From positions 1 through 55,655 of the IMG/VR virus record IMGVR_UViG_3300001686_000006: a stretch of 55,655 bases of DNA; one strand, given 5' to 3'. The stretch comes from a virus. Below, piece by piece: positions 1 to 9,097 of this stretch. The notes under the pieces were generated by a model, which had not been told where the DNA came from, ran no database searches, and saw only the letters and a list, made by a program, of their open reading frames with translations. Position 1 is the stretch's first letter, and the number at the start of each line of letters is the position of its first letter. A program made the translations under genes and the position numbers.

Positions 1-981
1 GGTGCTGGTGCTGCCCAAGCCATGCCCGGTAACCGCACGCTGGATGCCATCACCGCACCGGCGGCGGCGGTCAATCTCAACTCCAAGGCGATCACCAGTC
101 TGCTTGATCCGTCTGCGGCCCAGGACGCAGCGACCAAGAATTACGTCGACAACGCCATTCAGGGTCTTGATGTCAAGGGTTCGGTCAAGGCGGCAACCAC
201 GGCGAACGTCACGCTGGCCGGTGGCGCACCGAATACGCTTGACGGTATCGCCCTGGCCGCCAATGATCGTGTGCTGGTCAAGAATCAGACCACCACCAAT
301 CAAAATGGGATCTATGTGGTCACCACTTTGGGTACGGGTGCCAACGGTACCTGGACCCGAGCGACGGACATGGACGCTTGGGGCGAAGTTCCGGCATCGT
401 ATGTGTGGGTCGAGCAAGGCTCGGCTACGCAGGGCGATACCGGTTGGGTGTGCACGGCAGATCAGGGCGGCACGCTGGGTACGACGGCCATCACGTGGGT
501 GCAGTTCTCCGGCGCGGGTTCGATCACCGATGGCGCAGGTCTGCTCAAGACTGGTAATACCCTCGATGTCCAGGTCGACAACGCTTCGCTGGAAATCATC
601 ACCGACGCGCTGCGAGTCAAGGCGCTGGGTATCACCAATGCGATGCTTGCGGGCAGCATCGACGCTACGACAAAGTTGGCTGGTGCGGTTCCGGTGGCCA
701 ACGGTGGCACCGGTCAGACCGCACAGAAGGCAGCGCGGGAAACCGGCATGGCCGCTGCGGGTTACTATACCTCGGCCACCCATGGCGCCGGAGCGACAAT
801 CGCTGTCACCCAGGCTACGCATCTGCTGCGAGCCAGCCGTGGTCTGATCGTGCAAGTTCAGGATGAGGCAACCGGCAGTGTTGAGCTACCGGATGTGTCG
901 GTGGCGGCCAATGGCGATGTGACCGTGACTTACGGCGCTTCGGTTTCGGCCAACTCCAAGCGAGTTACGGTTATCGGCTGA
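1..981 (+). CDS. Tail fibre / receptor-binding protein (5' end outside window)
   Basis: The frame is open from base 1, so the start lies upstream; the first in-window ATG (22) has no ribosome site. The visible 326 residues contain a fibre-type segment (NLNSKAITSLLDPSAAQDA then TKNYVD) and a later VANGGTGQT motif. Both recur in phage tail fibres and side-tail proteins, where they form trimeric beta-rich shafts. The C-terminus is a small beta-rich domain ending in VTVIG. The stop overlaps the next start (TGATG), so it is translationally coupled to the following tip gene. It probably contacts the host surface; the receptor cannot be inferred. Confidence 0.75.
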   Translation, partial: GAGAAQAMPGNRTLDAITAPAAAVNLNSKAITSLLDPSAAQDAATKNYVDNAIQGLDVKGSVKAATTANVTLAGGAPNTLDGIALAANDRVLVKNQTTTNQNGIYVVTTLGTGANGTWTRATDMDAWGEVPASYVWVEQGSATQGDTGWVCTADQGGTLGTTAITWVQFSGAGSITDGAGLLKTGNTLDVQVDNASLEIITDALRVKALGITNAMLAGSIDATTKLAGAVPVANGGTGQTAQKAARETGMAAAGYYTSATHGAGATIAVTQATHLLRASRGLIVQVQDEATGSVELPDVSVAANGDVTVTYGASVSANSKRVTVIG

Positions 982-1460
982 TGCCTGAAATTCTAGGTCG
1001 GCTACGGACTCCACGTCTGGCGGCAGCGCCTTCTGCACCCACCGTGGGTGAGGTGTACTATGACACAGCTGCCAATAAACTGTACTGGTGGAATGGCACC
1101 GCTTGGATCGATGCCACCGGTGGCGCAGCTGCCAAGACGTTTCGTACAGGTCATACTTGGATGGTGGCTGGAGCTGTTTCTGCTGCCACATTGCCTCCTA
1201 TTTTTGTCCCGGAAGGCAGTGGTCAGGCAGCAACGCTAATCGCGGTACGCGCGCAAATTCTTTCGGGTACTAATGTTACCGTGCAAATGCAGTACAATGG
1301 TTCGAATTTAGGGTCTGCGATTATTGTCACGACCACGGCAGGAAGTACTGCGTTTTCTCAAGCGGTTACCGATCTCGACCGGTTGGGTCTTGTGCTGAGT
1401 ATACCGGTGGGATCACCTGCTGATCTGTCGGTCACGGCTATTGTGGAGCATGTGGTATAA
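981..1460 (+). CDS. Minor tail / fibre tip protein
   Basis: 159 residues. The N-terminus has a short 'GEVYYDTAANKLYWWNGTAW' element typical of phage appendage proteins. From about residue 52 (TFRTGHTW) to the end (AIVEHVV) the domain matches, in order and spacing, the C-terminal domain of the collagen-like protein at 9174 (TFRTSHGF ... VIEHTVT), including a shared PVGSP(A/T)DL motif. I infer a trimerising or ligand-binding tip. It sits between the fibre gene and a lectin-like gene with overlapping or adjacent stops and starts. Exact function is unknown. Confidence 0.6.
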   Translation: MPEILGRLRTPRLAAAPSAPTVGEVYYDTAANKLYWWNGTAWIDATGGAAAKTFRTGHTWMVAGAVSAATLPPIFVPEGSGQAATLIAVRAQILSGTNVTVQMQYNGSNLGSAIIVTTTAGSTAFSQAVTDLDRLGLVLSIPVGSPADLSVTAIVEHVV

Positions 1461-2678
1461 GTGACAATCACTACTCTAGGTCTGACCGGCTTCGAGCATG
1501 GTTTCATTGGTGCCGGAGCTCAGGCTGGCGGTGGGTTATTCGATGCCGCTCCCGGTTCAGGCTGGTCAGCTAGTACATCTAATCCGCGTAATGGTAATTA
1601 CTGCGCGCGTCTCGTAGCCCCAGCGAACATCGTGACGCAGCTTTTAAACAATATTTCCGGTAATCCGACGAAGATCATTTTGCGGCTTGGTATCAAGTTT
1701 GTATCAGCGGTCCCGGGTCTGGGAACAAACCAGACGCTTCTCACGCTGAACAACAGTACTCCAGTTGTCGTCTTTCAGGTACAGCGTGTATCTACCGGGC
1801 TTATTCAATTGACATATGGAGGTAGCGCATCCTCTAGCAAAGTTAGCGTACCGGACACTAATTGGCATTTGTTTGAGTTTCAACTGGACGCCATTGCCAA
1901 GACGGTGGACTGGAAACTCGATGGTGTTTCTCAAAATCAAATAGTTGCTTCTGGCACCGTAACTAACTTCGCTGCGCTGTTCTTAGGCACTAACGCTACC
2001 AACCAGCCGACGTTCACCGCTGACTACGACGACGCGATCATTGGCACCTGGACCAACGCCGTGACCGATTGGTACGGCGATGGCAAGGTGCTTGCGCAGC
2101 TACCGGGATCGGTACCTTTTGTCAATACGGTGGCCAACTTCTCGCCTGGTGATGCTGGGGCAGCTTACAATTCCACTACGGGCCTCGACGCCTGGCAAAT
2201 GGTCGATGACCCTCCCGGCACGGGTGGATGGACAGCGACACGAAGCACTACTGACAACATCGCAGGTCGGATCGCCACAATAACGACGGCTCAGATACAG
2301 ATGAGGCCTGTGCCAACAGCCGAAATAGGCAACGCCAACGCGGTAAAGGCGATCTTGTCCTACTCTTCCCCGGCTACGCAGGCCAATCTTTGGGCTTGTG
2401 AAGTGCAAAATTTAGCTGGTGCGAGAGCAGAGCTATGGGGTCTCGTAAGCGAGGTGGGTAAGGCGTACAACGTCACCGCCAACAATTTCAAAAGCGTGAT
2501 TGTGCCTATGCCTGTAGCTGGATGGACGCCCGGTCAGGTAAACGCGGCTAGCTGGACCTTCGGTTGCTGTGTCTCAGCGGACATCAGCCCGGTCCCGACT
2601 GTTCAGGCGTTAATGTTCGAAGTTGATTGGATTATCGCCGCGGCCGTCACTAGTAACAAACTCGTATCGGTCGCCTAA
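1461..2678 (+). CDS. Lectin-like (ConA/LamG-type) minor tail protein
   Basis: 405 residues, starting at GTG immediately after the previous stop. The N-terminal 200 residues read as a jelly-roll lamin-G/concanavalin-like domain: 'GLTGFEHGF', 'WHLFEFQLDAIAKTVDWKLDG', 'DYDDAIIGTW'. The rest is a second beta-rich domain. Such proteins bind carbohydrate on phage tails; that role is inferred from fold-like patterns only. The gene at 9842 is a second lectin-like protein in the same position after a tip/collagen gene, so the two-gene unit seems duplicated. No catalytic residues are recognised. Confidence 0.55.
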   Translation: MTITTLGLTGFEHGFIGAGAQAGGGLFDAAPGSGWSASTSNPRNGNYCARLVAPANIVTQLLNNISGNPTKIILRLGIKFVSAVPGLGTNQTLLTLNNSTPVVVFQVQRVSTGLIQLTYGGSASSSKVSVPDTNWHLFEFQLDAIAKTVDWKLDGVSQNQIVASGTVTNFAALFLGTNATNQPTFTADYDDAIIGTWTNAVTDWYGDGKVLAQLPGSVPFVNTVANFSPGDAGAAYNSTTGLDAWQMVDDPPGTGGWTATRSTTDNIAGRIATITTAQIQMRPVPTAEIGNANAVKAILSYSSPATQANLWACEVQNLAGARAELWGLVSEVGKAYNVTANNFKSVIVPMPVAGWTPGQVNAASWTFGCCVSADISPVPTVQALMFEVDWIIAAAVTSNKLVSVA

Positions 2679-2708
2679 CTTACTCTAGAAAGGAGGTGAA
2701 TCTTCAAA

Positions 2709-4838
2709 ATGAGTAGTAATTTGGTCATTGTGGCCATTCCTGATGAGAACGATCCTGTGTGGGAAGTTTCCAGTGAGAAGATTCCACACATGACATTGCT
2801 GTTTCTCGGCGATGCAGAGAAAGTTTCTCGGGTCGATCAGATCGTGCTCTTCGTGGAGCATGCGGCAAACACATCGTTGAAGCGATTCTACCTTCCGGTG
2901 GATCATCGTGGTGAATTGGGCGCTGATCAGGCCGACGTGCTGTTCTTTAAGAAGAGTCGCTATGATTTCAAGGCGGTTCATGATTTTCGCAGCTTGCTGC
3001 TAAGAGATCCAAACATCAAGACGGCTTACGATTCGTCTACCCAGTTCGAGGCACCAGATGCAGTGGGACTTCCAGGCCAGCCCTGGATTCCCCATCTGAC
3101 TTTGGGTTATCCGACGGCTCCGGCCAAGCCTATCCCAACCGACCACATTTCTAAGTTCTACGACGTGAACTTTAACAAGATCGCAGTGTGGATGGGCGAC
3201 TTCGAAGGTCCCGAATTTCTGCTTAAGGACTATTGGGAAGATTTCGACGAGATGACGTTTCCCACGGACGTCGCCATGAGTGATCTCGAGCATTTCGGAG
3301 TCAAGGGCATGCATTGGGGCCAGCGTAAGGATACCACCGTTACTGTCAATGGCCAAACCAAGCAAGTGTCAGCCAAGAAGGCCGACAAGCTAGACAAAGA
3401 GTGGAACAAGAATGCCGCGTCTGCCGAGACGTGGGTCAAGATCCACAACGCTTCGGCCGATCATTTCAATGCTCACATCGAGTCACTTAATGCCAAGCAC
3501 AGTCACGATATGTCCAAGGAGGATTGGGACAAACCCGATAGCTGGTCACCGGAGACCAAGAAGTACATGACCGAAGTTCACAATCTGTCCAAGGAGGGCT
3601 TGGATAAAGCAGTGAACCAACTGGCGCCAAGTCCTACGGGTAAGCACAAAATCGGGATCGTGCACGGTTCGCAGTATGGCGAGTGGGGTCTCGTACTCGA
3701 CGAAGTCAAGCATGCTACCAATAACGAGGTTACCTGGGTCAAGCCAAAGCGCAATGAACGAGGTCAAATTGTGAGCGCTGAGTTCAAAATGAATCCCATG
3801 GTTCACACCGAAGACCTAGGCGCCGAATTCATCGAGCATTTCGGAGTCAAGGGCATGCGTTGGGGCGTGCGCAAGGCTGCCGCCGGGGCCAAGGCCACCA
3901 GTACGTTCGTCAAGGACGTAAATTTCGAGGCTCGCACGGCTCGAGGCCCGGAAGGCCAGTCCAGTAAGGCCACGCGTATGGTGGTCAGTGCGGCACACAA
4001 GCCATTCAAGAATGAGGACTTGCCCGCGGTCAAGACGCGTCATGGCGATTACGCTAAGCTGATCAATCGTGCTAAGAAGCCATTGTCCAAGGAAGCCAAG
4101 GCCTATCGTAAGGACGCTCGAGAGACTTACATCAAGCGGTTGGAGACCACTGCCAACTCGATGAAGAATGCTTCCGGGACTCGGCAGTATACGATTCGAG
4201 AGCGTGGGGTCGATCTACCTGCTGAGGGTGGCGCACTGCCTAAGTCGAAGTATTTCTGGGAAGTCAGCGCACGTGATGTCAAGCACGCAGCCGGTAACGT
4301 CGATGTTCGGCTTGAGCTCATTATGGCCGACGGTTACATCACTGATCTCAAACCGGTCGAGCTCGAGACTCCCATGATTCACGGTGTCGATCTGGGCGAG
4401 GAGTTCGTCCTCGAGCATTTCGGCATCAAGGGTATGCGCTGGGGTGTGCGCAAAGAACGCGCAGTCACCGCCGAAACGCATGTCGATACCGGCGTATTCA
4501 AGCGACAGACCAAGATTCGTACCACCGGCGGCGAAGCCCATCCGGCCCATGTCGATGCGGTTCGGGCCGCTGTGCAAAAGCAGAAGCTCAAGAAGAGCGG
4601 CACTGATGCTCTGTCCACCCAGGAACTTCGAGACCTGGCCAATCGGCTACAGGTGGAGAATCAGGTGCAGATGCTTACCTCGTCCAAGGGCAAGCGATTC
4701 GTCAACAAGCAGCTCGAGGAAGAGACCAAGAACCAGATCAGTCGAGGAACCAAGAAGGGCATCAAGAAGGCCGCTCCGCATGTGATCAAGAAGGCGAGTA
4801 AGGCGGCAGCCACCGGAGCGGTGGTAGTCGCCCTATAA
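2709..4838 (+). CDS. 2H-phosphoesterase protein with three HFGVKGMRWG tags
   Basis: 709 residues with a strong AAAGGAGGTGA ribosome site. Residues 1-170 resemble the 2H phosphoesterase fold (LigT/2'-5' RNA ligase-like): H27-x-T29 in PHMTLLFLG and H129-x-T131 in PHLTLGYP form the two signature HxT motifs. Then come three copies of the tag EHFGVKGM(H/R)WG near residues 194, 376 and 569, each beginning a new segment. Segments 1 and 2 share a beta-rich end (KHA...V) and an acidic run just before the next tag, so the unit is duplicated. The C-terminus is basic and helical with a short hydrophobic end. Known: 2H enzymes cleave 2',3' or cyclic oligonucleotide phosphodiesters, and the tag occurs in minor head proteins of many phages. 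I infer a virion-packaged, perhaps injected, protein. Confidence 0.65.
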   Translation: MSSNLVIVAIPDENDPVWEVSSEKIPHMTLLFLGDAEKVSRVDQIVLFVEHAANTSLKRFYLPVDHRGELGADQADVLFFKKSRYDFKAVHDFRSLLLRDPNIKTAYDSSTQFEAPDAVGLPGQPWIPHLTLGYPTAPAKPIPTDHISKFYDVNFNKIAVWMGDFEGPEFLLKDYWEDFDEMTFPTDVAMSDLEHFGVKGMHWGQRKDTTVTVNGQTKQVSAKKADKLDKEWNKNAASAETWVKIHNASADHFNAHIESLNAKHSHDMSKEDWDKPDSWSPETKKYMTEVHNLSKEGLDKAVNQLAPSPTGKHKIGIVHGSQYGEWGLVLDEVKHATNNEVTWVKPKRNERGQIVSAEFKMNPMVHTEDLGAEFIEHFGVKGMRWGVRKAAAGAKATSTFVKDVNFEARTARGPEGQSSKATRMVVSAAHKPFKNEDLPAVKTRHGDYAKLINRAKKPLSKEAKAYRKDARETYIKRLETTANSMKNASGTRQYTIRERGVDLPAEGGALPKSKYFWEVSARDVKHAAGNVDVRLELIMADGYITDLKPVELETPMIHGVDLGEEFVLEHFGIKGMRWGVRKERAVTAETHVDTGVFKRQTKIRTTGGEAHPAHVDAVRAAVQKQKLKKSGTDALSTQELRDLANRLQVENQVQMLTSSKGKRFVNKQLEEETKNQISRGTKKGIKKAAPHVIKKASKAAATGAVVVAL
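3288..4445 (+). repeat. Three DNA-level copies of the HFGVKGMRWG tag
   Basis: Copies lie at 3288-3320, 3834-3866 and 4413-4445. The first two differ at only one of 33 bases, while the third is more diverged. Units are 546 and 579 bases apart. A fourth, distinct copy is in another gene at 7724-7755. Near-identity of the first two suggests recent duplication or gene conversion. Confidence 0.8.
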
Positions 4839-4878
4839 TCCACAACCGAATACGAAAGGGTAGTAAGAGGATGATCGC

Positions 4879-5115
4879 ATGCCGCGAACTACCGTCGAAC
4901 AACAGAAGCAAAGCCAACCGGTAAGATGGTTTCTCCTTATCGAAGAGGTTGATTCGTTTAATACCCGAACCGGTCTCAGACTCAGTAATGTCTGGGGTCA
5001 TATTCATCGGGAAGAGTTCGAGGCTGCGCAGATCGAATTCCAAGGAGTAACGAAAAGATACGAAGAGTGGACCACTTTGGCTACAGATGACCGCCGTTTA
5101 GAGGAAAGGAGGTGA
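4879..5115 (+). CDS. Hypothetical protein before terminase
   Basis: 78 residues, charged and Gln/Arg rich, with no membrane segment. A ribosome site (AAGAGG, nine bases upstream) supports this ATG over the one at 4871, whose frame is not this one. It sits two genes upstream of the large terminase, where a small terminase subunit is often found. No helix-turn-helix is clear, so that role is only a possibility. Confidence 0.55.
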   Translation: MPRTTVEQQKQSQPVRWFLLIEEVDSFNTRTGLRLSNVWGHIHREEFEAAQIEFQGVTKRYEEWTTLATDDRRLEERR

Positions 5116-5119
5116 TCGC

Positions 5120-5281
5120 TTGGGTCTGGCATTAGTGCTGATCGGGATTATTCTGTGGGTAGCCTTAGGCTGGGTGCTCATTGGCCTGATCTGTATCGTC
5201 GTCGGCATCATTTTGCTATTCGTGCCAGGAGTTCCTTACGGCTATTCCAGTTGGCATGGCCGACGGGGACCTCCGCCGTAG
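5120..5281 (+). CDS. Small two-pass membrane protein
   Basis: 53 residues from a TTG start, with AAAGGAGGTGA directly upstream (partly inside the previous gene's end). Two hydrophobic stretches, roughly residues 2-18 and 19-40, are joined by a short turn and followed by a polar tail ending GRRGPPP. It lies 15 bases before the terminase start. Function is unknown; it could be a holin-like or membrane-anchor protein. Confidence 0.6.
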   Translation: MGLALVLIGIILWVALGWVLIGLICIVVGIILLFVPGVPYGYSSWHGRRGPPP

Positions 5282-5296
5282 ATGAAAGGAGGGTAA

Positions 5297-7042
5297 GTGG
5301 CACTGTCCAATACGGCAGTCCCGGTGTATTACGGGCAGTTTCGCCACGCGGTGGTGCGGGGAGAGATTCCGGTTAACCGAGAGATCTCTTTGGAGATGAA
5401 TCGGATCGACTCGCTCATCAAGAATCCCAACATCTACTATGACGATCAGGCGGTGGAGGGTTTTCTCCGCTTCTGTGAGGGCGAAATGACCCTGACTGAA
5501 GGCAGTGACCTCCACCTCCTGTTCACCTTTAAACTGTGGGCTGAGCAGATCTTTGGCTGGTATTACTTCATGGATCGCTCGATCTACGTTCCTTCGGTGG
5601 GCGATCACGGCGGACATTACGAGACCCGAACGATCAAGATTCGTCTGGTCAAGAAATTCTATCTTATCGTGGCTCGAGGCGCGGCCAAGTCGATGTTCGC
5701 TGCTTTGGTTCAAGCCTACTTCATGACGGTGGATACATCCACCACTCATCAGATCACCACGGCTCCGACCATGAAGCAGGCCGAAGAAGTACTGTCACCG
5801 TTTCGCACGGCGATTACTCGAGCTCGGGGACCACTATTTCAATTTCTTACCGAGGGCTCGCTGCAGAACACCACGGGCAATCGCATGATGCGGCAAAAGT
5901 TGGCCACCACCAAGAAGGGAATCGAGAACTTTCTCACCGGGTCTCTGTTGGAGATTCGACCCATGGCCATTGTCAAACTCCAGGGTTTGCGGACCAAGAT
6001 TGCCACTATCGATGAATGGTTGTCCGGTGATCTCCGAGAGGATGTCATCGGCGCAGTGGAGCAGGGTGCGTCCAAGTTGGACGATTACCTGATCATCGCC
6101 ATCTCATCAGAAGGTACGGTGCGTGCCGGTTCTGGTGATACCATCAAAATGGAGCTGTCTGACATCCTTAAGGGTGAGTACTCGGCTCCGCATGTGGCTA
6201 TCTGGCACTACAAGTTGGATGAATTAGAAGAAGTGGGCGATCCAGCCATGTGGCTGAAAGCCCAACCCAATCTGGGACAGACGGTGACCTATGAAACGTA
6301 TCAGCTTGACGTGGAACGGGCCGAAAAGGCTCCAGCGGCTCGAAATGACATTCTCGCCAAGCGATTTGGCATTCCAATGGAAGGCTACACGTACTTCTTT
6401 ACGTACGAGGAAACCTTACCACATCGTGTTCGTGAATTTTGGCAGCTCCCTTGCGCACTGGGCATGGATGCGTCGCAGGGAGACGACTTCTGGGCATTTA
6501 CTTTTCTCTTCCCGCTGGGTGGAGATCGCTACGGAGTCAAGACCCGTAGCTATATCACTGAGCGGACGCTGATGCTGTTGCAGGCGGCCATGCGCCAGAA
6601 GTACGAGGAGTTCATCCAAGAAGGCAGTCTTCACGTGATGAACGGCACGGTGTTAAACTGGGAAGAGATCTATGAAGATCTCGATACGTTCGTCATCACC
6701 TCAGAGTATGACGTACGGTGTTTTGGTTACGATCCGTACAATGCCAAAGAGTTTGTCAAACGCTGGGAGGCTGAGAACGGTCCATTCGGAATTGAAAAGG
6801 TGATCCAGGGGGCCAAGACCGAGTCTGTGCCCCTGGGTGAGCTGAAGAAGCTGTCCGAGGATCGGCATCTCATATTCGATCAGGTCTTGATGTCATTTGC
6901 CATGGGCAATGCCATTACCATGGAAGATACCAACGGTAATCGTAAGCTGTTGAAGAAGCGCCAAGAAGAGAAGATCGATAACGTAGCCGCGATGATGGAC
7001 GCCTACATCGCGTTCAAAGCTCACCAGGAGGCATTCGAATAA
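5297..7042 (+). CDS. terL: Terminase large subunit
   Basis: 581 residues, GTG start with AAAGGAGGG upstream. This is the ATP-driven DNA-packaging motor and headful/site nuclease. A Walker A-like ARGAAKS lies at residues 126-132. The Walker B IATIDEW has the Asp-Glu pair at 239-240. The RNase H-like nuclease half shows GMDASQGDDF (Asp391), GYDPYNAKEF and a C-terminal NVAAMMDAYIAF with further acidic residues. Length and motif order fit the HK97-like Terminase_1 family. It lies between the tagged 2H protein and a second tagged protein, and its stop overlaps the next start (TAATG). Confidence 0.92.
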   Translation: MALSNTAVPVYYGQFRHAVVRGEIPVNREISLEMNRIDSLIKNPNIYYDDQAVEGFLRFCEGEMTLTEGSDLHLLFTFKLWAEQIFGWYYFMDRSIYVPSVGDHGGHYETRTIKIRLVKKFYLIVARGAAKSMFAALVQAYFMTVDTSTTHQITTAPTMKQAEEVLSPFRTAITRARGPLFQFLTEGSLQNTTGNRMMRQKLATTKKGIENFLTGSLLEIRPMAIVKLQGLRTKIATIDEWLSGDLREDVIGAVEQGASKLDDYLIIAISSEGTVRAGSGDTIKMELSDILKGEYSAPHVAIWHYKLDELEEVGDPAMWLKAQPNLGQTVTYETYQLDVERAEKAPAARNDILAKRFGIPMEGYTYFFTYEETLPHRVREFWQLPCALGMDASQGDDFWAFTFLFPLGGDRYGVKTRSYITERTLMLLQAAMRQKYEEFIQEGSLHVMNGTVLNWEEIYEDLDTFVITSEYDVRCFGYDPYNAKEFVKRWEAENGPFGIEKVIQGAKTESVPLGELKKLSEDRHLIFDQVLMSFAMGNAITMEDTNGNRKLLKKRQEEKIDNVAAMMDAYIAFKAHQEAFE

Positions 7043-7662
7043 TGGGTAATCTGCTAAAGGCGCATATCTTCAAACAACGTATTGTGGGTATGCGAGAAGA
7101 GGTCAAGCTTAAGCTGTTTCATCCAGACGATACGCCTTTCGATGTTGATGCGGGCGCGTCATTCGATGCTGCTAGCGCTCGTTTCAGTGCGATGGATAAT
7201 TCGGCTGATGCGAACCATGAATTCAGGATGGGACTGCGTACGTCCGATGATGAGGCGTTCTCCATCTATTCGGGCACATGGGCACGAGTTCCTGAATCCG
7301 CAGCCGAAGCTGAAAGCGATTACTATGTGGGCTCTCTCCGTCTTCCGGGTCCCGGTCTATATCTGGTGGCTGGGCGTGTCCAGTTCTTTACCAACTCGTT
7401 GGAAGACACTGCCGTATCGGTGGAGATTCACTTCGAAGGAGGTTCTGACTACAGAATCGTAACCTGTCACAATACCGGACCGATCTCATTTGGCGGCGTT
7501 CCATCTGCCTTTCCCGAGGTTCCGTTCTCTCAGCTGGTTGATATTACGCCCGAATGCTTTCAATATATGTATGCGCAGGTCGACATCGAGGATAACAAGT
7601 CGTTCGAAGGACGCATCGTTCCTCGCGTACTGGTTAACATCGTTCGTCTAATGCCGATCTAG
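7042..7662 (+). CDS. Putative virion beta-sandwich protein
   Basis: 206 residues, coupled to terminase by a TAATG overlap. The sequence alternates short beta-like runs (FSIYSGTWARV, YLVAGRVQFF) with polar loops and has no membrane segment. Patterns such as 'YYVGSLRLPGPGLYLVAGRVQFFT' resemble jelly-roll/TNF-like structural domains, suggesting a fibre or decoration protein. This assignment is tentative. Confidence 0.45.
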   Translation: MGNLLKAHIFKQRIVGMREEVKLKLFHPDDTPFDVDAGASFDAASARFSAMDNSADANHEFRMGLRTSDDEAFSIYSGTWARVPESAAEAESDYYVGSLRLPGPGLYLVAGRVQFFTNSLEDTAVSVEIHFEGGSDYRIVTCHNTGPISFGGVPSAFPEVPFSQLVDITPECFQYMYAQVDIEDNKSFEGRIVPRVLVNIVRLMPI

Positions 7663-7673
7663 AAAGCATTCGA

Positions 7674-8876
7674 ATGATATTGAGCGAAGCCCAGCCATTT
7701 GCCTCCCCGAGCGAAGCATTAAAACATCACGGCGTAAAGGGTATGCGCTGGGGCGTAGTGAACGAAGACAAACCGATTGGACGCGACTTTAGTGGACGAT
7801 CCCCTGTAGCTCCAAAATCTTCGATACGTAAGGCGTTGGATGATAGAAAACAGCGTCGCGTAGACAAGTTCATAAAACGCGCTGATATTGCGAATACTAA
7901 GATCTCAGAGATAAAGCTCAGAAATGAGGAACTCGAAGGAACCAAAAATTTGGCTAAACGTTACGAAAAGTACATCAACAAACAGAACATAAAGGAGATT
8001 GACAAGGCGCAACAACGAGCATTACGAGATGCCGAAGCTGTCCAAAAGGGCAAGCTGACGTCTACGCAAAAAAAGATTATTATCGGCGGCGTGGCGGTAA
8101 CGGCGGTTATTGCTGCTGGAGCCATATATCGAGGGCAACAATCCGGTGCGTTGAATTCCTTTGTGCTTCGCGGTTCAGCCCAACTTCGTGGACAAAAGGT
8201 TCCGTTCGATATGAAACCGGAGCTTCGGGCTAAGATGACCGCGGAAGAACTGCTGAATAAGGTGGCGAAACCGGTAAATCCGAATTACTCAAAGATGGGC
8301 GGCAAGATGAATTGTCGTCGTTCTACTTATGCCTACGAACTTCGTCGTCGAGGTTTCGATGTACACGCGACTACCGCGACTGCCGGTTGGGGGCAGAGTG
8401 AATCGGGCGTGATTAATGCGCTAACTCCGGGAAGTAAGAACTTTTATCGACAGATGTCTATGTCTCAGGCGATAGTGAATACCGGAAGAAGTAGCAAGGC
8501 TCCTGGGGACAAGAGATTTATTCCCGGAGCGAAGATTCTTCTGGATAATCTCGATGCGTCTAAGCCGCTGGGCCAGTATACTGGGTATATCTCTAATTCC
8601 AAGAGAGTTCTCGAAGAACTTGCCAAGCAGCCAAGTGGTTCACGTGGTGAAGTAGTGTTCAAATTCCCTAAATTTGGACATAGTATGGCTTACGAAATTG
8701 TGAATGGTGTGCCACATATTTTTGATAGCCAGAAGGGTACGTTATACAATGCCACGCATATGGTTGAGACGAAGTGGGATGGTTTCACTGCTGCCGAAAT
8801 CAGGCGTTTGGACAACGTAGATTTGGACATCGGCTTCCTTACGCGCTGGGCGACTAATGTGGGAGCTCCATCATGA
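7674..8876 (+). CDS. Tagged virion protein with papain-like (toxin-type) domain
   Basis: 400 residues. Near the N-terminus is KHHGVKGMRWGV (residues 17-28), the same tag as in the 2709 gene. A basic helical region follows, then a hydrophobic segment (IIIGGVAVTAVIAAGAIY, about residue 140). The C-terminal 200 residues show a possible Cys-His-Asp set: MNCRRSTYAYELRRRGFDV, then FGHSMAYEIVNGVPHIFDSQ. Order and spacing recall papain-fold toxins and deamidases of polymorphic toxin systems (Tox-PL type). It overlaps the 74-residue gene downstream by ATGA. I infer a head-associated effector; catalysis is untested. Confidence 0.6.
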   Translation: MILSEAQPFASPSEALKHHGVKGMRWGVVNEDKPIGRDFSGRSPVAPKSSIRKALDDRKQRRVDKFIKRADIANTKISEIKLRNEELEGTKNLAKRYEKYINKQNIKEIDKAQQRALRDAEAVQKGKLTSTQKKIIIGGVAVTAVIAAGAIYRGQQSGALNSFVLRGSAQLRGQKVPFDMKPELRAKMTAEELLNKVAKPVNPNYSKMGGKMNCRRSTYAYELRRRGFDVHATTATAGWGQSESGVINALTPGSKNFYRQMSMSQAIVNTGRSSKAPGDKRFIPGAKILLDNLDASKPLGQYTGYISNSKRVLEELAKQPSGSRGEVVFKFPKFGHSMAYEIVNGVPHIFDSQKGTLYNATHMVETKWDGFTAAEIRRLDNVDLDIGFLTRWATNVGAPS

Positions 8877-9097
8877 ATGAATCCGAAGCCCTAAAGATCG
8901 CCATGAAGTACATGGCGCCCGGAAGCAAGTTCATCAAGTCGGCCACTCACGGTAATCTCTTTATATTTCACATCAATGGCCCCGATCCACTTGAGGGAGA
9001 TCTAGATCCGTTCTTCTCGGTGGATAAGACAACAGGCAAGTTCAGTGATTTTTCTATCGCTGAAGGTGGGCCTGAACTACTCAGACAATTTATCTAG
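8873..9097 (+). CDS. Small partner of the papain-like protein
   Basis: 74 residues, soluble and acidic; its ATG overlaps the upstream stop (ATGA), implying coupled translation. Motifs include LFIFHINGPDPLEGDLDPFF and SVDKTTGKFSDFS, which look like a compact beta-sheet protein. The position right behind a toxin-like domain is typical of an immunity protein or specific chaperone. That role is inferred from context alone; no family is recognised with certainty. Confidence 0.55.
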   Translation: MNESEALKIAMKYMAPGSKFIKSATHGNLFIFHINGPDPLEGDLDPFFSVDKTTGKFSDFSIAEGGPELLRQFI

